NCBI RefSeq assembly: GCF_016802725.1
Contig: NC_052669.1
Span: forward strand, 19,001,770-19,065,769
Length of the DNA: 64,000 nt
Origin: Solenopsis invicta
Lineage: Eukaryota > Arthropoda > Insecta > Hymenoptera > Formicidae
Direction of reading: 5' to 3'
Part shown: piece after piece, positions 1 through 12,028 of the stretch
How the letters are laid out: every line of letters begins with the position of its first letter
Numbering within the stretch: the stretch's first letter is position 1
Made by a program: the position numbers and the translations under genes
Notes under the pieces: generated by a model
Seen by the model: only the letters and a program-made list of their open reading frames with translations
Database searches by the model: none
Told to the model about the DNA's origin: nothing

Positions 1-1405
1 TTAATGGCGATATCGGTAAGTGATGATCTTACATTATCATAACATTATCATGTTCTCTTTCAATAATGCATGAAAATATTTTTGAAACTGGTAATTTCGT
101 CATTCTTCATATCACACAATTCGCGATAAAAATATCGGTATAAAAATGCGCAAATATCTGTGAAATCACCATCGGAAATATCCCTAATTAAATCTTTAAT
201 TTCGTGTCTGTTATTTATCTATTGAATAAATTAATAGAAATGTATTTGTACAGAACACTTTTTAAGTATACATTAAACAATTCCCACTTTACTAATAAAC
301 AATTCGACCTGAGATTCCGTGAAAAATACTTGACAGCAAAGCAATTATTTCAAACACATTTAATCCAAATTTTTACAATACTTTGTGCAACCTGAAGTCT
401 TTGACAAAATCTCTAATAAAACCTTTTACTTAACGGTCCAATGGATGATCGTGAAAAGAATATTTGAGAGACGCGCATTCAAATCGTCTGTCGATTGATT
501 GAATTGTCTAGCACAAAGGGCATAAAATCAAGGATTTTATTGAAAATTTCTTCAAATATCCTCGAATTTGTGGGAAATTTCGGAATTCACAGGATGGAAC
601 AGCTCGTTGCTAATGATGAATGATCTATTTTACCGAATTTGACTAGCGAGGAGAACTCAAAGAGTATTCGTAATTTAGCTTTTATCGTAACATAAAAATC
701 GTAGGAAAAATCGAAAAAGTGCCTTTCGCGCGTGCCGTACTCGTTATTATTCTGACGATATCCAGCTGTCGCTGACTTCCCCCATTTCCTTCTCCGTATT
801 CGCAGATCTCATCATAAATTCGAGATGCTTTCACGTTTCTCATCTCTCGGATCTCGAGGCGGGTGGGTGAACGATACGATTCTGATTTTAGTAACTTCGG
901 GACTGCGGTCGGGGGGCAGTCGATAAGTAATGTCGAGGGTGAAACGCGGGGGCGTCGAAACGATCGTAAATTACCTCGCCGCCCACCGATCACTCTACCG
1001 TTCTGAAAGGACGACCTTGACCTTGATCCACCTCTTGCAGGCATCCGAAAAGCGTCCGCGCGTAGCGTGGCGTGTAGGAAACGGCGCGTTTCGACTTAAA
1101 CCCGGTAATCGACGCATCGCGGTAGAGTAGATTCGCGTGTCGCACGCGATCCTGCACGGAGTGAACGGGAAGTATCGAGTATACGACGTCGATAAGAGGA
1201 TTGCGCGATATTCCATGTGAAAGGACACCGTCGTGGCTGAGAGATGAATCTGCATAGCCGCATAGCCGATTGAATCCCTTGACACCCAAAGTTCCGCGCA
1301 ATGGCTGCAAATGTAATATGAATGTCTTAATCTTGGAATAATCCTTGTTGGTTCGCGTTCTATCTTCATTGTTTGCTATATCCCCACGATTCTACACCTT
1401 CTGAA
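1..1405. other. non-coding stretch, no gene seen
   Basis: AT-rich at first, then moderately GC-rich from about 880 to 1300. Several frames are open over 60-120 codons in the GC-rich part, on both strands and overlapping one another, which is what low stop-codon density alone produces. I see no signal peptide, recognisable motif or paired splice sites. Confidence 0.5.
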
Positions 1406-1409
1406 TTAA

Positions 1410-1958
1410 CCCTTTGCGGCATGAGATCCACACGTATCACCCTTAGTGTGAATTAACCCTTTGCTTTGAGAGCTACGCCACCTATCATCCAAGTTTGTTT
1501 TATTAATAAATCAGTTGTTTTACTTATACTTCTAGCATGTTTGGTATTGCTTCCTTTAAGAAAAAAATCAACTTTTAGAACTATGTAAATAAATAATTTA
1601 TTATTAATAAATATGTACTGAAAAATTGTCGTTTTTAATGATTCAATTCGGTTACATAAAATTTTGATTAATAATCTACACTTTAAAATCACTATTTGGG
1701 TGCTTTTTGAGATCGCTGATTATTAATCCAAAGTCAAAAATACAAAATTCGAAATGCTAGATGTAATATTGCGGATCAATATGCCAAATGTAATTTTCAA
1801 AATTGTCTGAATTTACTTGAAAATTCCGTACATCATATTGGATTCATTATTTTGTATTTGGTATTTTTAACATAAAATTTGTAATCAGCGATCTCAAAAA
1901 ATCACGAGTAACAAGTTTCAAAAATTATATTTACTAGAAAAAAAGTGCAGCAAAGGGT
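1410..1958. repeat. piggyBac-like MITE (TTAA-flanked, CCCTTTGC ends)
   Basis: The left end CCCTTTGCGGCA directly follows TTAA at 1406-1409. The right end is its inverted counterpart, reading CCCTTTGCTGCA on the minus strand, with flank TTAG (a one-base change from TTAA). A second TTAACCCTTTGC occurs 47 bp inside the left end at 1453, so the left terminus is partly duplicated or another end is inserted there. No transposase frame is present; the interior is about 75% AT. TTAA target sites and CCC(T/Y)-type termini are characteristic of piggyBac-superfamily elements; assignment of this 549-bp element to that family is inference. Confidence 0.55.
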
Positions 1959-1962
1959 TAGG

Positions 1963-2814
1963 GATGTATGGATCATACTTCAAAACATTATCAAAAATAT
2001 AAAAATTTCATAGAATATTTTAGTAATTTATTTAAATAGCTGTGTAAAATTTGAGTACAATTTATTTATTGGTTTAAAAGTTATTTAATTTTTTTCTCAC
2101 GTTTTCACAAAATCGCGTTTTGCAGTACTTATTTGGAAATTTGATATGGAAGTAACATTACCAATTAAATCAAAATTTTTATATATACTATACAATTGTA
2201 ATAAATATTTGTGCAAAAATTTATTTAGATGCATTTTGTTTGAAAGTTATTTTAACGGCGTAAACGGCAGCAAAATATAGTATATTTTGTTGCAAAATCC
2301 AATTATAAATCAAATTTTTTATTATTTTTCGTTAACGTCATTTTCAAAGGTTCATAATTTGAGCATTCGCGACCAAAATTTTTTGTTGTTGATTAAGAAA
2401 AAAAAAATGAAGCTAGGGAAGCCTTCAATTTTCAAATTTCGATAACTTTTAGCTCGTATTGTATAACCAAAACAACTTTAAAACAACCAAGGCGGAGTTG
2501 GAAACGATTTATTTTCTTGAAACGTGGCAGAGGTATCGTAAAAAAAAACGTACTGCAGTTTAAGTAAAGATATCAGAGACGATTGAAATTTCAGCCGTGG
2601 CATCGAAAATATCCCCTTACTTTCGACCTTCTTTTATCGAGAATTCTTGTTAAGTTAAAATTTGTTCGGAGCATCGAAGATTCAAGTTCGGTATCGGAGC
2701 ACGTAACAAAGCGCGTGAATTCCAGGCGCGATTGCGCCTGGACACGTCAATAGAATGGATTTTTCTTCTCGATAGCATCTCTGTTTTAATACGGCGTGTA
2801 GAATGCGTTCGCGA
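1963..2814. other. AT-rich non-coding stretch
   Basis: Low-complexity A/T-rich sequence, grading into mixed composition after 2500. No supported exon, RNA gene or repeat beyond homopolymer runs. Confidence 0.5.
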
Positions 2815-3560
2815 TTAACGGTTAACGATTGCGTACATAGTACACATTGAGTGGACGAGCGGGCGGGCGGGCGGGCGGCCGATATGCGTATTTCGAAGCC
2901 TGGTAGTCGAGCTTAAGCTTGCGCCGTTTGGCCACCCTCGCTCTCCTTTTCTCCACTTGGCGGGTCGATGCGCTGTCTCTCTCCGATCTTCCCTCTCGTT
3001 CTCGCCCAGCGAAACCTCCCTCTCTCTTCCGCCGGGTTGCTCCCTAGGTTCTCTCTCATCCCCAGTGCGCGCATCGAACCCGTCCTGGACGAAAGTCCTT
3101 CCCGCTCCGTCGCACGGTAGGACGCACGTTTCCTCATCCCGACGCTCGACGTTCCCGACGTTTGCTCCGTCGTATTCGCGATCGTTCTCGCGATCGGTCG
3201 TCGCGCTTCCGGTTTCCCGCGAGCGACGCGCGGTAGAACGTCGGTCACGATCATCCTCGAGCTGTCGCTCGGCGTGGGTGGATTTAGGGAGATTAGTTTG
3301 GTGCATATTTAATGGTGGTGGTTTGCGAAGGAAGGAAACGGTCGTGATCGATAGGGTCGATTCAAGGAAACGAAGGGAACAGGATTCTCGCGGATGATGC
3401 TGCGGCGGAGGAGGATGCGGCGATGGTAACGATGATAGATCGAGAGCAATCGTACTCGGCCACCATTTAAGGATACGGAAATGGTTGGTAAATATGCGAT
3501 CGCGTCTCAACCATAATCGCCGGCAGGAATCTGCGATCGATGTATAGAATCGCGAAAATC
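2815..3560. promoter_or_regulatory. CpG-rich block, possible promoter/5' leader
   Basis: Abrupt shift to GC-rich, CpG-dense sequence, including a pure GGGC tandem at 2859-2878 and pyrimidine-rich runs around 2940-3060. Open frames of 113-231 codons occur here on both strands but overlap one another and are Arg/Ser/Glu-rich in the way random GC-rich DNA is, so I do not call them genes. Such blocks in AT-rich insect genomes often mark promoters or non-coding first exons; a first exon splicing toward the 6.1-kb exon is possible but no specific TSS or donor is convincing. Confidence 0.3.
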
Positions 3561-5110
3561 GAAGCGTCGATAATGCACGCGAGAAATAATACGAAAATTC
3601 TCTTCGCTCGTGTCGCGCGTTGTGAATTTCAATGAACCTAGTGTCTGGTGCGGGCTCTACGTTCGAACGTTATTGATGAATGTCAGAAGAAACAGAAGTT
3701 ATAATTATGTTTGATTCTATAATTATCGCGGACATAAAAAGGCTCATGAAAATCGTATTGAGATTGAGGTTCACATTGGAAACGATTGCATTCTCGGTGC
3801 GGGCTCTTTGAGATGCTTTTTTCTTTTTTTTAGAGGATTTTTTATAAATTACAATTTTACGCTGGTGACATGTATTACTGTGCCAGATAATGTTCTTTTT
3901 AATGACTCATTTTTGCGCGTGCTCTTTATTAATTTATCTAATGGTTTTCTTTCAATATTAATAATTAAAAATAAATTACGACCAGTGAATGAAATTCATT
4001 GTACCGTAACTGCGAATTTATTCTGGTATGGGTAAGATTGTCGAAAAATATAGAGCGAAAGCAATCGGTGTTGCGGACGATAAATTGGAATAGTCAGCGT
4101 TAGGTATCGAGGAAGGGCAGAACGAAACCGCGAAATTGAAATTAAACGCAGGGATCGATTGGAGATCGCTATTAGCATCGGATTTTCGATTTGTCTGAAG
4201 GAGGTTGGCCTCTCTCCGCCAACAAAGGCGCGGTTCAATTTCTCGTTGGACCCTTCCAGTCCGCGAACTATCGATCAACCTCGCGCGCTTTGACATATAA
4301 ATAGTGCCGTGTTAATTTTACACATGCAAAAACGGAACGAGCGTCGACCGCGTTGCAGACAGAGTTGATTTTTATTTGATGAATCGGAATAACGAACGCG
4401 ATATTTTGACGGCGGCGCATCTTCCCTTTTCAGCTTTCGTCGCGATTTGGAACCGTTCGTTCGCATCGATTCGTTGGAATTTTCGTCGCTGTACCAAAAG
4501 CGAAAAACAAACATGTTTACGGAAAACTAACGTTTTTTGTGGAGGGGTGATTTTATACTGACGCATCAGACTCGTCATATTTAAGACGAAATAATGAAAC
4601 GCTTCTTTCAAGAGTATTGAAAAATAAAGCGTAAAATCATTATTTCTAATAACGTGTATAAGAATAATAAATAATATATTATTCAGATCTTTTTCTATAA
4701 AATTTTTATTAAATAACGAGAAACGATAATAAATGTTGCGCGGAGGAGCAAAAACTAATTCGAATTTCATTTTAATTTAAACAAAGAAATTGTCCATTAT
4801 CCGTATTTTTCTGCACGGATTTACAAAAGAATTTTAATGACATCACGCAACGAATAAATCATCGATAATTTTCATCCCGATATTTTCTATTTCGATGTCA
4901 GTTGCACAGTCAGATCTATGAAGCTCCACGCTGTATTTCATGAATATTCATCGACGATATCGTTTCAAATAATAATTTGAAATCTAAATTTTACGCTAAT
5001 TATATGCATTGGGATTGACTCGCTATCTATAATACCAATAGCAGCCAATGACAGCCATCAGGCCGTCGCGCTTTCAGTCACCATATAATATGCGCCTATT
5101 CGGCTAGGTA
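3561..5110. other. non-coding stretch, no gene seen
   Basis: Mixed to AT-rich sequence. Short open frames near 4.0-4.8 kb overlap on both strands without splice or motif support. Confidence 0.5.
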
Positions 5111-5432
5111 ATTGTATCGGGGTCAAACGTCATCATATCGAGTACCGCTTGTTACGGGAACAGTGCACTCGTATTTGCCACATTTTTCAGAAGTAAGAAC
5201 ATTTAGCTTGCAATTTTCCAGCCAATTATCTCATCGTGCGGAGAAAAATTAGGGAAGAAGTCATTGTATCGGGGTCAAACGTCATCATATCGAGTACCAC
5301 TTGTTACGGGAACAGTGTACTCGTATTTGCCACATTTTTCAGAGGTAGGAATATTTAGCTTGCAATTTTTCAGCCAAGTATCTCATCGTGCGGAGAAAAG
5401 AAAATTAGAGCGGAGAAAAATTAGGGAAGAAG
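5111..5432. repeat. tandem duplication, 152-bp period, two copies
   Basis: Copy 1 begins at 5111 and copy 2 at 5263, each starting ATTGTATCGGGGTCAAACG. They differ by scattered substitutions (for example GTGCACTCG versus GTGTACTCG, and AAGTAAGAAC versus AGGTAGGAAT), so the duplication is not brand new. Copy 2 is longer because a short GCGGAGAAAA-type segment near its 3' end is itself repeated. Each copy carries a TTTTTCAG/AAGTAAG-like stretch that resembles splice signals, but I see no open frame linked to it. Confidence 0.85.
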
Positions 5433-6047
5433 ATAGCTAGAAGCCCCGAAAAATCGAGAAGTCGTCGATCTTATTAAGATAAATTATAGTTTTATTTCTA
5501 CACATGGCGATAGAACTTTATCGACGGCTTCGACTTTCTCTCGATACTTACATGAAATGCGATCCCTTTCTTTCCAATTCTCCAAGGTGCTACCGATCCA
5601 TCGTCGTGCCATCGCCATTGTCGACCGTTCACGGTGAAATGACGACACTGAAAGGTACTTACGTCGGAGTCCAGTGTCAGTGAAGCTCGATCAAATGAGA
5701 CACGGGCAATGAAAAGATCGCACGAGAAACGTACGAACAAACGATTTTGACGTTTGAAGATTCGTGGGAGAACGAGAGCGTCGAACTGCGTCGTTCACTG
5801 CGGGTTGGATAAGTTCGTCAGTGTCACTTAAAGATTCTGCGTGTTTAAATAAGCCGTTGGCTTCTCCGCGGTATCGTTTATGTGCGTACGAACCCGTGTG
5901 TGTGCCGCGCGGATGTGCTTTTAACGGTGGATTGGGAGGAACGAGCCGATAAGAGCGCGATTGCACACGCTTTAATTCGCCTTTCGCCTTCGCGTGCGTG
6001 CCTCACCTCGGTGAGCGGTCGCTGCGTCAATCTGTCGCTCTCGGAAG
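5433..6047. other. possible 5' leader upstream of the 6.1-kb exon
   Basis: Composition rises in GC toward 6 kb. The frame of the downstream exon remains open back to 5885 but contains no in-frame ATG, so this part is either leader sequence, upstream intron, or coding sequence continued from an exon further 5'. Confidence 0.3.
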
Positions 6048-6194
6048 TGGTGAGTTTACTGGGCCTCGCCGACGACGACGAGGTCCTCGCGGGCACGTCG
6101 GAGGAGAGCAAAAAACGCGCCCTGTGGCAGTTTTATTCCACGGGCATGCTCACCCACAGCCACAGCGATGGAGAGTTTCCGATGTACTCGCAGG
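6048..6194 (+). CDS. coding exon of an unrecognised gene (partial)
   Basis: An open frame runs into a strong splice donor: TCG CAG G followed by GTGAGT at 6195, leaving phase 1. The peptide is coding-like: a hydrophobic start (VSLLGLADDDEV), then SEESKKRALWQFYSTG, then MLTHSHSDGEF and PMYSQ. The frame is open from 5885 but has no ATG before residue Met at 6146. The best acceptor candidate is the AG at 6046-6047 after a pyrimidine-rich tract; splicing there leaves TG as the first two bases, so a preceding exon ending in A would create a split ATG start. Alternatively translation could begin at the ATG at 6146. The rest of the gene must lie downstream on the plus strand, and no continuation exon is evident before 46 kb. 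I do not recognise the protein family. Confidence 0.45.
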
Positions 6195-8745
6195 GTGAGT
6201 GCAAAAATAAGTCATGGCGTCTAGCGATCCTTGAATATCCTTGGATCCTGGAATCGTCCTGAAAGTTTAAGTCCTGGAAAACTCGGGGAAATTTAGAACT
6301 GTCCGGGAAATATCCTTGGCTGATCAGATATCGCTAGACATCTTCATGTAAATGGACGTGATGTGGAAGGTGCAAGGCAAGGGATGAAAACGAGATACAA
6401 ATGTACGGTGGTGGTAGGTGTTCTCGCACGCGCGACGATAGGCGGGAATTGGTCGACGGGTATTTTTCCGCGTGTTGGAAGTTAAAGTAAACTTTAGCCG
6501 ATTAAAAAAATGAGACGGTCTTTTAATACGAGGCGCCGCGGATGAATACCGATATAAATAGCGGTGGAATCGATAGTTATAATTGCGCTGCGATCGTTGC
6601 GCTTCGCTGCGACTCGTCGCTGCGTCAACGAGCGAAAATCCATAACGTCGAAAAAACTATCCCTCTTGCGCAGGCAAATCGTATGTACGTCATACCCTTG
6701 CATTTATAGGGCCCATGTATTTTTATATGTAGCGGGTGTACAATGGACGCGCGCGCTGTATTCGTTACAACGATATAATGAGGCAATCGATCGGCATACA
6801 ATGCACTATCCGCGCTTTTTGCCGGAACGCGAAATTGCCGTTTGTGTTGTAACGACTATCTATATAATTGATGTTAATATTAAAATTATAAATTAATGAG
6901 AGACAACAGTTTATAATTTAAAATATAACGATGCTCGGGAATAATAATAATAATTCGGAGATAATTGTGCGCGTAAAATTGTTAATATCTATAATGATCA
7001 CATAGAAGAGGAGTAACAAGTATATCGATTGCGTCATATATAACACTTTATGTTATATAGATGTCGCATAGAGGATTTTATTGAATAAATGAATTTCGTT
7101 ATTTTGAAAAGAGATTAATTGCGAGAATTATCAGTTACGTATTAATTATACTGAATTAGCATATGGCAATTAAGAGCGATAAAATAATTAGGCCGGAACG
7201 TTAGAAAGTGTAAATTTATCGATATATCCAATTTGTACGCATTTTGAACATTTCAAGATAATGTTTACTTACGCACAATTTCGGAAATAATTTTTACTTT
7301 TGGAACGCTATTTTTTTTGCTATACAGACAATTGAATGCTTTGATATTTTTTTAGATATTTTTTAAAAATTTACTGTTAAAGTCGAAATGTCAAGTTACA
7401 TAATTTGAATCATTTTTAATTATTCTGTATAAGTCGCTATCTGCTCCTATTCGATACGTTGTTAATTTAATTAAAACAATTACGTAAAATAATGTGACTC
7501 AAGAAACGTATTATATAAATTGGATTTAAATTTATTATTTAGCCAGTGCGCCGCGTGGACGCTGCTTATTTCGAAACTAAGCTATACAATTTCAGAAATG
7601 GATTAATTAATTGTTTTTTAACCACATATTTAGTGTTAAAATAATAATAAATTTCGACGTATATGGAAGTTGAAAATAACAAAATGTTATTCAACTGTAG
7701 GAATTGATATAAATTTGATTCTTTAATATTTAATTTGGTATTGTTTTTGCAACAAACACCAGAATAATTGATGTTATTAATCAATCAGTATACTGTATGC
7801 AATATATGCATATATTTGTAAAAAGTCAATCATTGATACTTGCAAACATTCTCAACTGAATGTATCATAGCAGAACATAAAATATAATGTCGACTTATGA
7901 CGCAAAATATTAAAAATACAGATTATTAAAAAGTTACGAGAAAGTTCAAGAAAATTTTTGCACAAAGTTTCTTAGCGACTCTTTTGCACGATATTCCAAA
8001 TTGGCAGCCAACCGACAGACAGGACGAATTTCGCGGAAGACGACAACGTATCGCTATGTCGCTTGCAATGCGCGAAAAGTATGTATGAGAAAAGTTGCGG
8101 ATGCTATCGTCGAATGCAACTGCATACGTCGGCATACGGGATCTTCGATAAATCGCGCGCCACACTGCACACCCGGTCAAGCCGGAAAGAAAAGCAATTT
8201 GCATTTCGTTTTCCGTGTCATTTCACCTATTTTGTGAGTCTTGACGATTCCTACAGGATCGCTTCCTACTGTTCTCGACAGGATGTCAATCTTTTTAGAG
8301 ATAAATCGGAAAACAGTTAAAAAACAGTTATGAGAAGACAAACGCGCTTGTTGGTTCTTGTTATCGTATCTTGTTGCCAGTTCTTGTTATCGTATCGATA
8401 ATTTTACAAATTAAACAAATTTTAGTTAAATTAATAATCTCACATTGCGGAGATAATACTGCATCCCGAATATGCAAAGATTTACGCAAAAAAAAATAAT
8501 TATATCTAGCTGTCTAGCTTTTCACTTTGTCTCGTTTCTTTGTTTTTTTTTAATTATCAAAAATTTTGAACTAGGTAGATAATATATTTTTTAAAATGTA
8601 GAAAGAGAGAGAGAGAGAATCATTTATTCTTCTGTCTCCATTGCTTTTTTATTATCTTTCGGGCAATTGGTCATCGATGCTTAGATGCAGGTAGAAGTAA
8701 AGGACCTGACGGAGTAAGAAGTCTCAAACACGATTAAGGCATCAC
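6195..8745. other. presumed intron or intergenic DNA, no gene seen
   Basis: Strongly AT-rich from 6900 to 7950. A short imperfect direct repeat (GTTCTTGTTATCGTATC, twice) lies at 8352-8396 and a small AG run near 8605-8618. No supported coding region. Confidence 0.5.
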
Positions 8746-8868
8746 TGCCAGGAACCATTATTACACTTCACCGTATTCTCGAAGTTCGGCTGACAAATCA
8801 CGAGGTCCTGATAAAGAGGCCACTTTGGCCCTCGCTGAACCGACTGTTCCAATTCGTCCGCACGAAGA
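8746..8868 (-). CDS. weak exon candidate, possibly Sushi/CCP-like
   Basis: On the minus strand a good pyrimidine tract and acceptor (TCTCACTCTCTCAG) precede an open frame that reads LRADELEQSVQRG, then KWPLYQDLVICQPNF, then ENTVKCNNGSW. Two cysteines followed by Cys-x-x-Gly-x-Trp resemble the C-terminal half of a Sushi/complement-control module, whose consensus ends in C-x(2-5)-G-x-W. The frame meets TGA immediately after Trp-Gln unless it is spliced at a mediocre donor (CA/GTGATG) at 8745. The other two frames are also open for part of the stretch, and no neighbouring Sushi exon was found, so this may be a chance frame. No start codon is assigned. Confidence 0.2.
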
Positions 8869-11834
8869 CTGAGAGAGTGAGAGATTTGCGAGCATTCATG
8901 ATGAGCGCATGGGTGACTGCAGAGATGCAAGAAGCCGTACAAATGGACTCGGATTTCTTTCTTTTTTTTACCCTTTGCTATAAATCTTCCTTTATTCTAC
9001 TGGCGACCGCACTACGGAACTATGTTTTGGCCGTGAGGGATCGAAGGGCAACGGGAGCGCGCGTTTATCATGTCTACGTATTGTAGGCGATTCTTCCCTC
9101 ACTCGACGAGAGAAACGAGAGTCATTCCATTTAAGAACGCGATCACGGAAACAAGCTTGCTAATAAAACGACGAGGGTGCGGTAATGAGAAGTCCCACGA
9201 GTAAACATCGTGATTCAGCTTTACAACGGAGTGCCTCTGTTTCCACTTCTCACGCGCGAGAATTGTTTTCATGAACTCTTTTTTTCACATGATTTTTCAC
9301 CGTTTAAAAGTTATATTTCGAAACGTATTTAATATCGTAAATAAACTTTCCTTCTCTCGAAATACCCGACAAGAAGTGCCAACAGAAATGCACGAAAATA
9401 ATTTTAGACGAGATTTTTTTCATATCTTTAAAACGCGTTTTTATCGCACAACTGCTTCCGAAATTAATCTATCTTAAATTTACTTGATTTTTTCCGCGCG
9501 AATTTTGTCGGACGTCAAAATTTTAATCGCGGACATCAGTCAAGCTCGGCGTCGTTTTCGCACAATAATAACCGGCGCTTTAGAAGAAGCTGGGGAATAT
9601 AATTCATCGTCCGTGCTGACTTAATTGAAATCCATCTCGTCACGCGCGTTCTCGCTCGCGCGGCGCCGCGTAAACGTATCAGCGAGCATTACAGGCTTGC
9701 TCGCGCGTCGAGGAACGACATTAAATCTCACGGTGGTAATTAAATTTCGCGCAGTCTCTTACGATGGACGTACGTCCGTGGAGATGGCGACCGAAATTCG
9801 TCTTTGTTATTTCCGCGTCGACGCGAAATTAAGTCAGAATTGTCGGCGCGAGGAATGCGATATGTCACATTAGCAAGTAGGGTGAAACGTGTTTGCTGTA
9901 TGTAGTCACGCAGCTTAAAGAGACAGTTGAGAGTGGCAATAAATATATTTTGAGTATTTCGATACTCGCGCGGTCATTCGGTTTAGTGTCTCTTCAAACA
10001 CAATGCTGCCCTTTTTTTTTTCAAAATCGATCATCCATGTAAAGTAAACGAATTTTATCACGGCACTGAAAACTTATTTACTCCAAACGCGTATTAAAAA
10101 CAGACCGAACTTAAATCTTTAATTAAAGATAATTGGCCATAGTTACGCAAGGAACGTCCAACCCACAAAATTATAATTTTCGAATTATTATAATCAGTGG
10201 GTAGTTCTCACATTTTTCTACATTAGATATAAAAGTTTTAAGTCTAACGTGTGCCCAAAATTAAAATAAAAAACAGTTTTTACCTACACTTTTAAATCGC
10301 ATATTACGTGCGTTTGTCTCGAAACGAATTTTACGTGGTTTGAACGTTTCTGCAATTAAGAAATTACTCTCTAAGTTACACGTGCACGGGGCATTGATCA
10401 GATAATCTACATTTTTCTCGTGCTTTCGGTAACTAGTGGCGAATAAATAAAACGGAAACGATGGAGACGTTACTTTGCAGTGCAGTGGAGTAAATGGTGG
10501 TAATCTCGTGAATCCCTGGAAGAGAGGAAAACGTGCTTAAACGTACGGAGGCACTCGAGCCGCGCCCAAATTAGCGAATACCCCGCGAAGCATCTGGTCA
10601 ACCGGAAAGGAGATTAATTTCATTTGCATTTAATCAGTGTGCAATCTACATGAATATTCAGAGTATTCCCCCTCCCCTCCGCGCTGTTTCGCCCATTTCT
10701 CCTCTAGGAGAACATAGTTCTAACAAAACATAGGCGCTAGCGTTTATCGACGTGTATTCTGTTGCATTGTCGCGTTTGTCGTCGTTCATTTACCTTTCCT
10801 TTCGTTCCTGATTTTTTATTCGTGCGATCGTAGCCGTCAGGCGTACTGTAAATTTGTACTGCATGACGGGGAAGTGCAATTTGGAGCTCAAAGGTTTGCG
10901 ATTGCGCGTTATTTTTGTATGGAATTCCTCTTTTATTGCAGCTGCATATAGTGCAGTTTTGTGCAGTCTTTGTGCAAGCCGATAAAGTTATTGTTGTCGC
11001 TTGGAACGGTGTAAACGATGAAATAATAAATATACTGAAACGTAAAGTGAAAAATAGATGTTTTAACGTAATGTAATTTTTACTGAAGGTAATTGCGATG
11101 CCAATTACCGGAATTATTTTGCATATAATGCGAAACAAATATCTGTTAATCTCGAGCGTAATAAGGAACGATAAAAGTCGCGCGAAGGTACGAAACAATG
11201 CAATTGTTCGCATTTGACACGAAGCAAAAGAAAAGCAGGCGCGTACCAACGCGCATTTTGCAGTTCGCTGCAACTTCGCCGAGCGAGTATCGGGGATAAA
11301 AGAAGACGAGCAACTTCTCGTTCGTTTCACACACCGACTGCGCCTTCGGGAAAGCTCATCCTCTTAAAGCTACGTTAAATATTCAGACGAGAATCTCCGT
11401 TTAAATGTTGCGTTACCGAGAGACGCCGTGAGGGAGCCCCCGGTGAATTGGTACTCTTTGCGAGACTTCATCTGGCAACGTCGTCGTCCCCGGAGAGACG
11501 TGCCGCTGTCGTCGTTGCCTACACAGGCGACCTTTGAGACAATAGGTTCGTTAAGATTGCCGCGTTCAAAATCAGGTACGCCCACGGTTAGGGAAGCTTT
11601 CCGGTTTTATTAATACACCATCGTCACGATCGTCGGGTTCATGATTAAGTCTTAAGATAGGTGTTTATATCTCTTTGGCATTACTTTCCGAAATACGAAA
11701 GCGCAACTCTCGGAGAGCTTTCTTTGAATTTATAATCACGGATTTCTGCAATTTTCTTATTTTGATTGTTGGTACGAGGATTTGTTGTAAAATAAATTAA
11801 CACTGATGAAATTCATATTAATAGCAAAACGATA
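8869..11834. other. intergenic, no gene seen
   Basis: Mixed composition with moderately GC-rich patches near 9.5-9.9 and 11.1-11.6 kb. A 36-codon frame starting near 11245 on the minus strand has a hydrophobic beginning but lacks promoter or other support. The 3' part downstream of 12029 is the presumed 3' UTR of the peptide gene on the minus strand. Confidence 0.45.
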
Positions 11835-11840
11835 TTTATT
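11835..11840 (-). terminator. candidate polyadenylation signal AATAAA
   Basis: AATAAA on the minus strand about 190 nt beyond the stop codon of the downstream peptide gene (12029). Position and sequence fit a 3' end, but the region is AT-rich so chance matches are easy. Confidence 0.4.
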
Positions 11841-12028
11841 TTAACACTTTGTGAATTTAAATTTCACAAATTTGAATGAGAACCACGTATACCAAGTCTA
11901 TTGTTTGTCTACTTCGTTTCTTCATTTAAACTTTCAGCAAAATTTTGTTATCTCGTCGCAGTTGGAGACGCAAAGTCGTCGAGTTTCTCTGTATCTTCGA
12001 CTTTATGAGAGGCAATATCCTCCCAATG

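Noticed and set aside
682..1369. Overlapping frames of 66-124 codons on both strands
   Set aside because: They overlap each other in several frames, have no motif, and several begin at non-ATG codons. GC-rich composition explains them.
2815..3510. 231-codon minus-strand frame
   Set aside because: Arg/Glu/Ser-rich translation of a CpG-rich block, with equally long frames opposite; no domain or splice context.
11146..11255. 36-codon minus-strand frame with a signal-peptide-like start
   Set aside because: Considered as a third tandem peptide gene, but it lacks a TATA/initiator pair, the phase-1 intron and the YG-x6-dibasic core.
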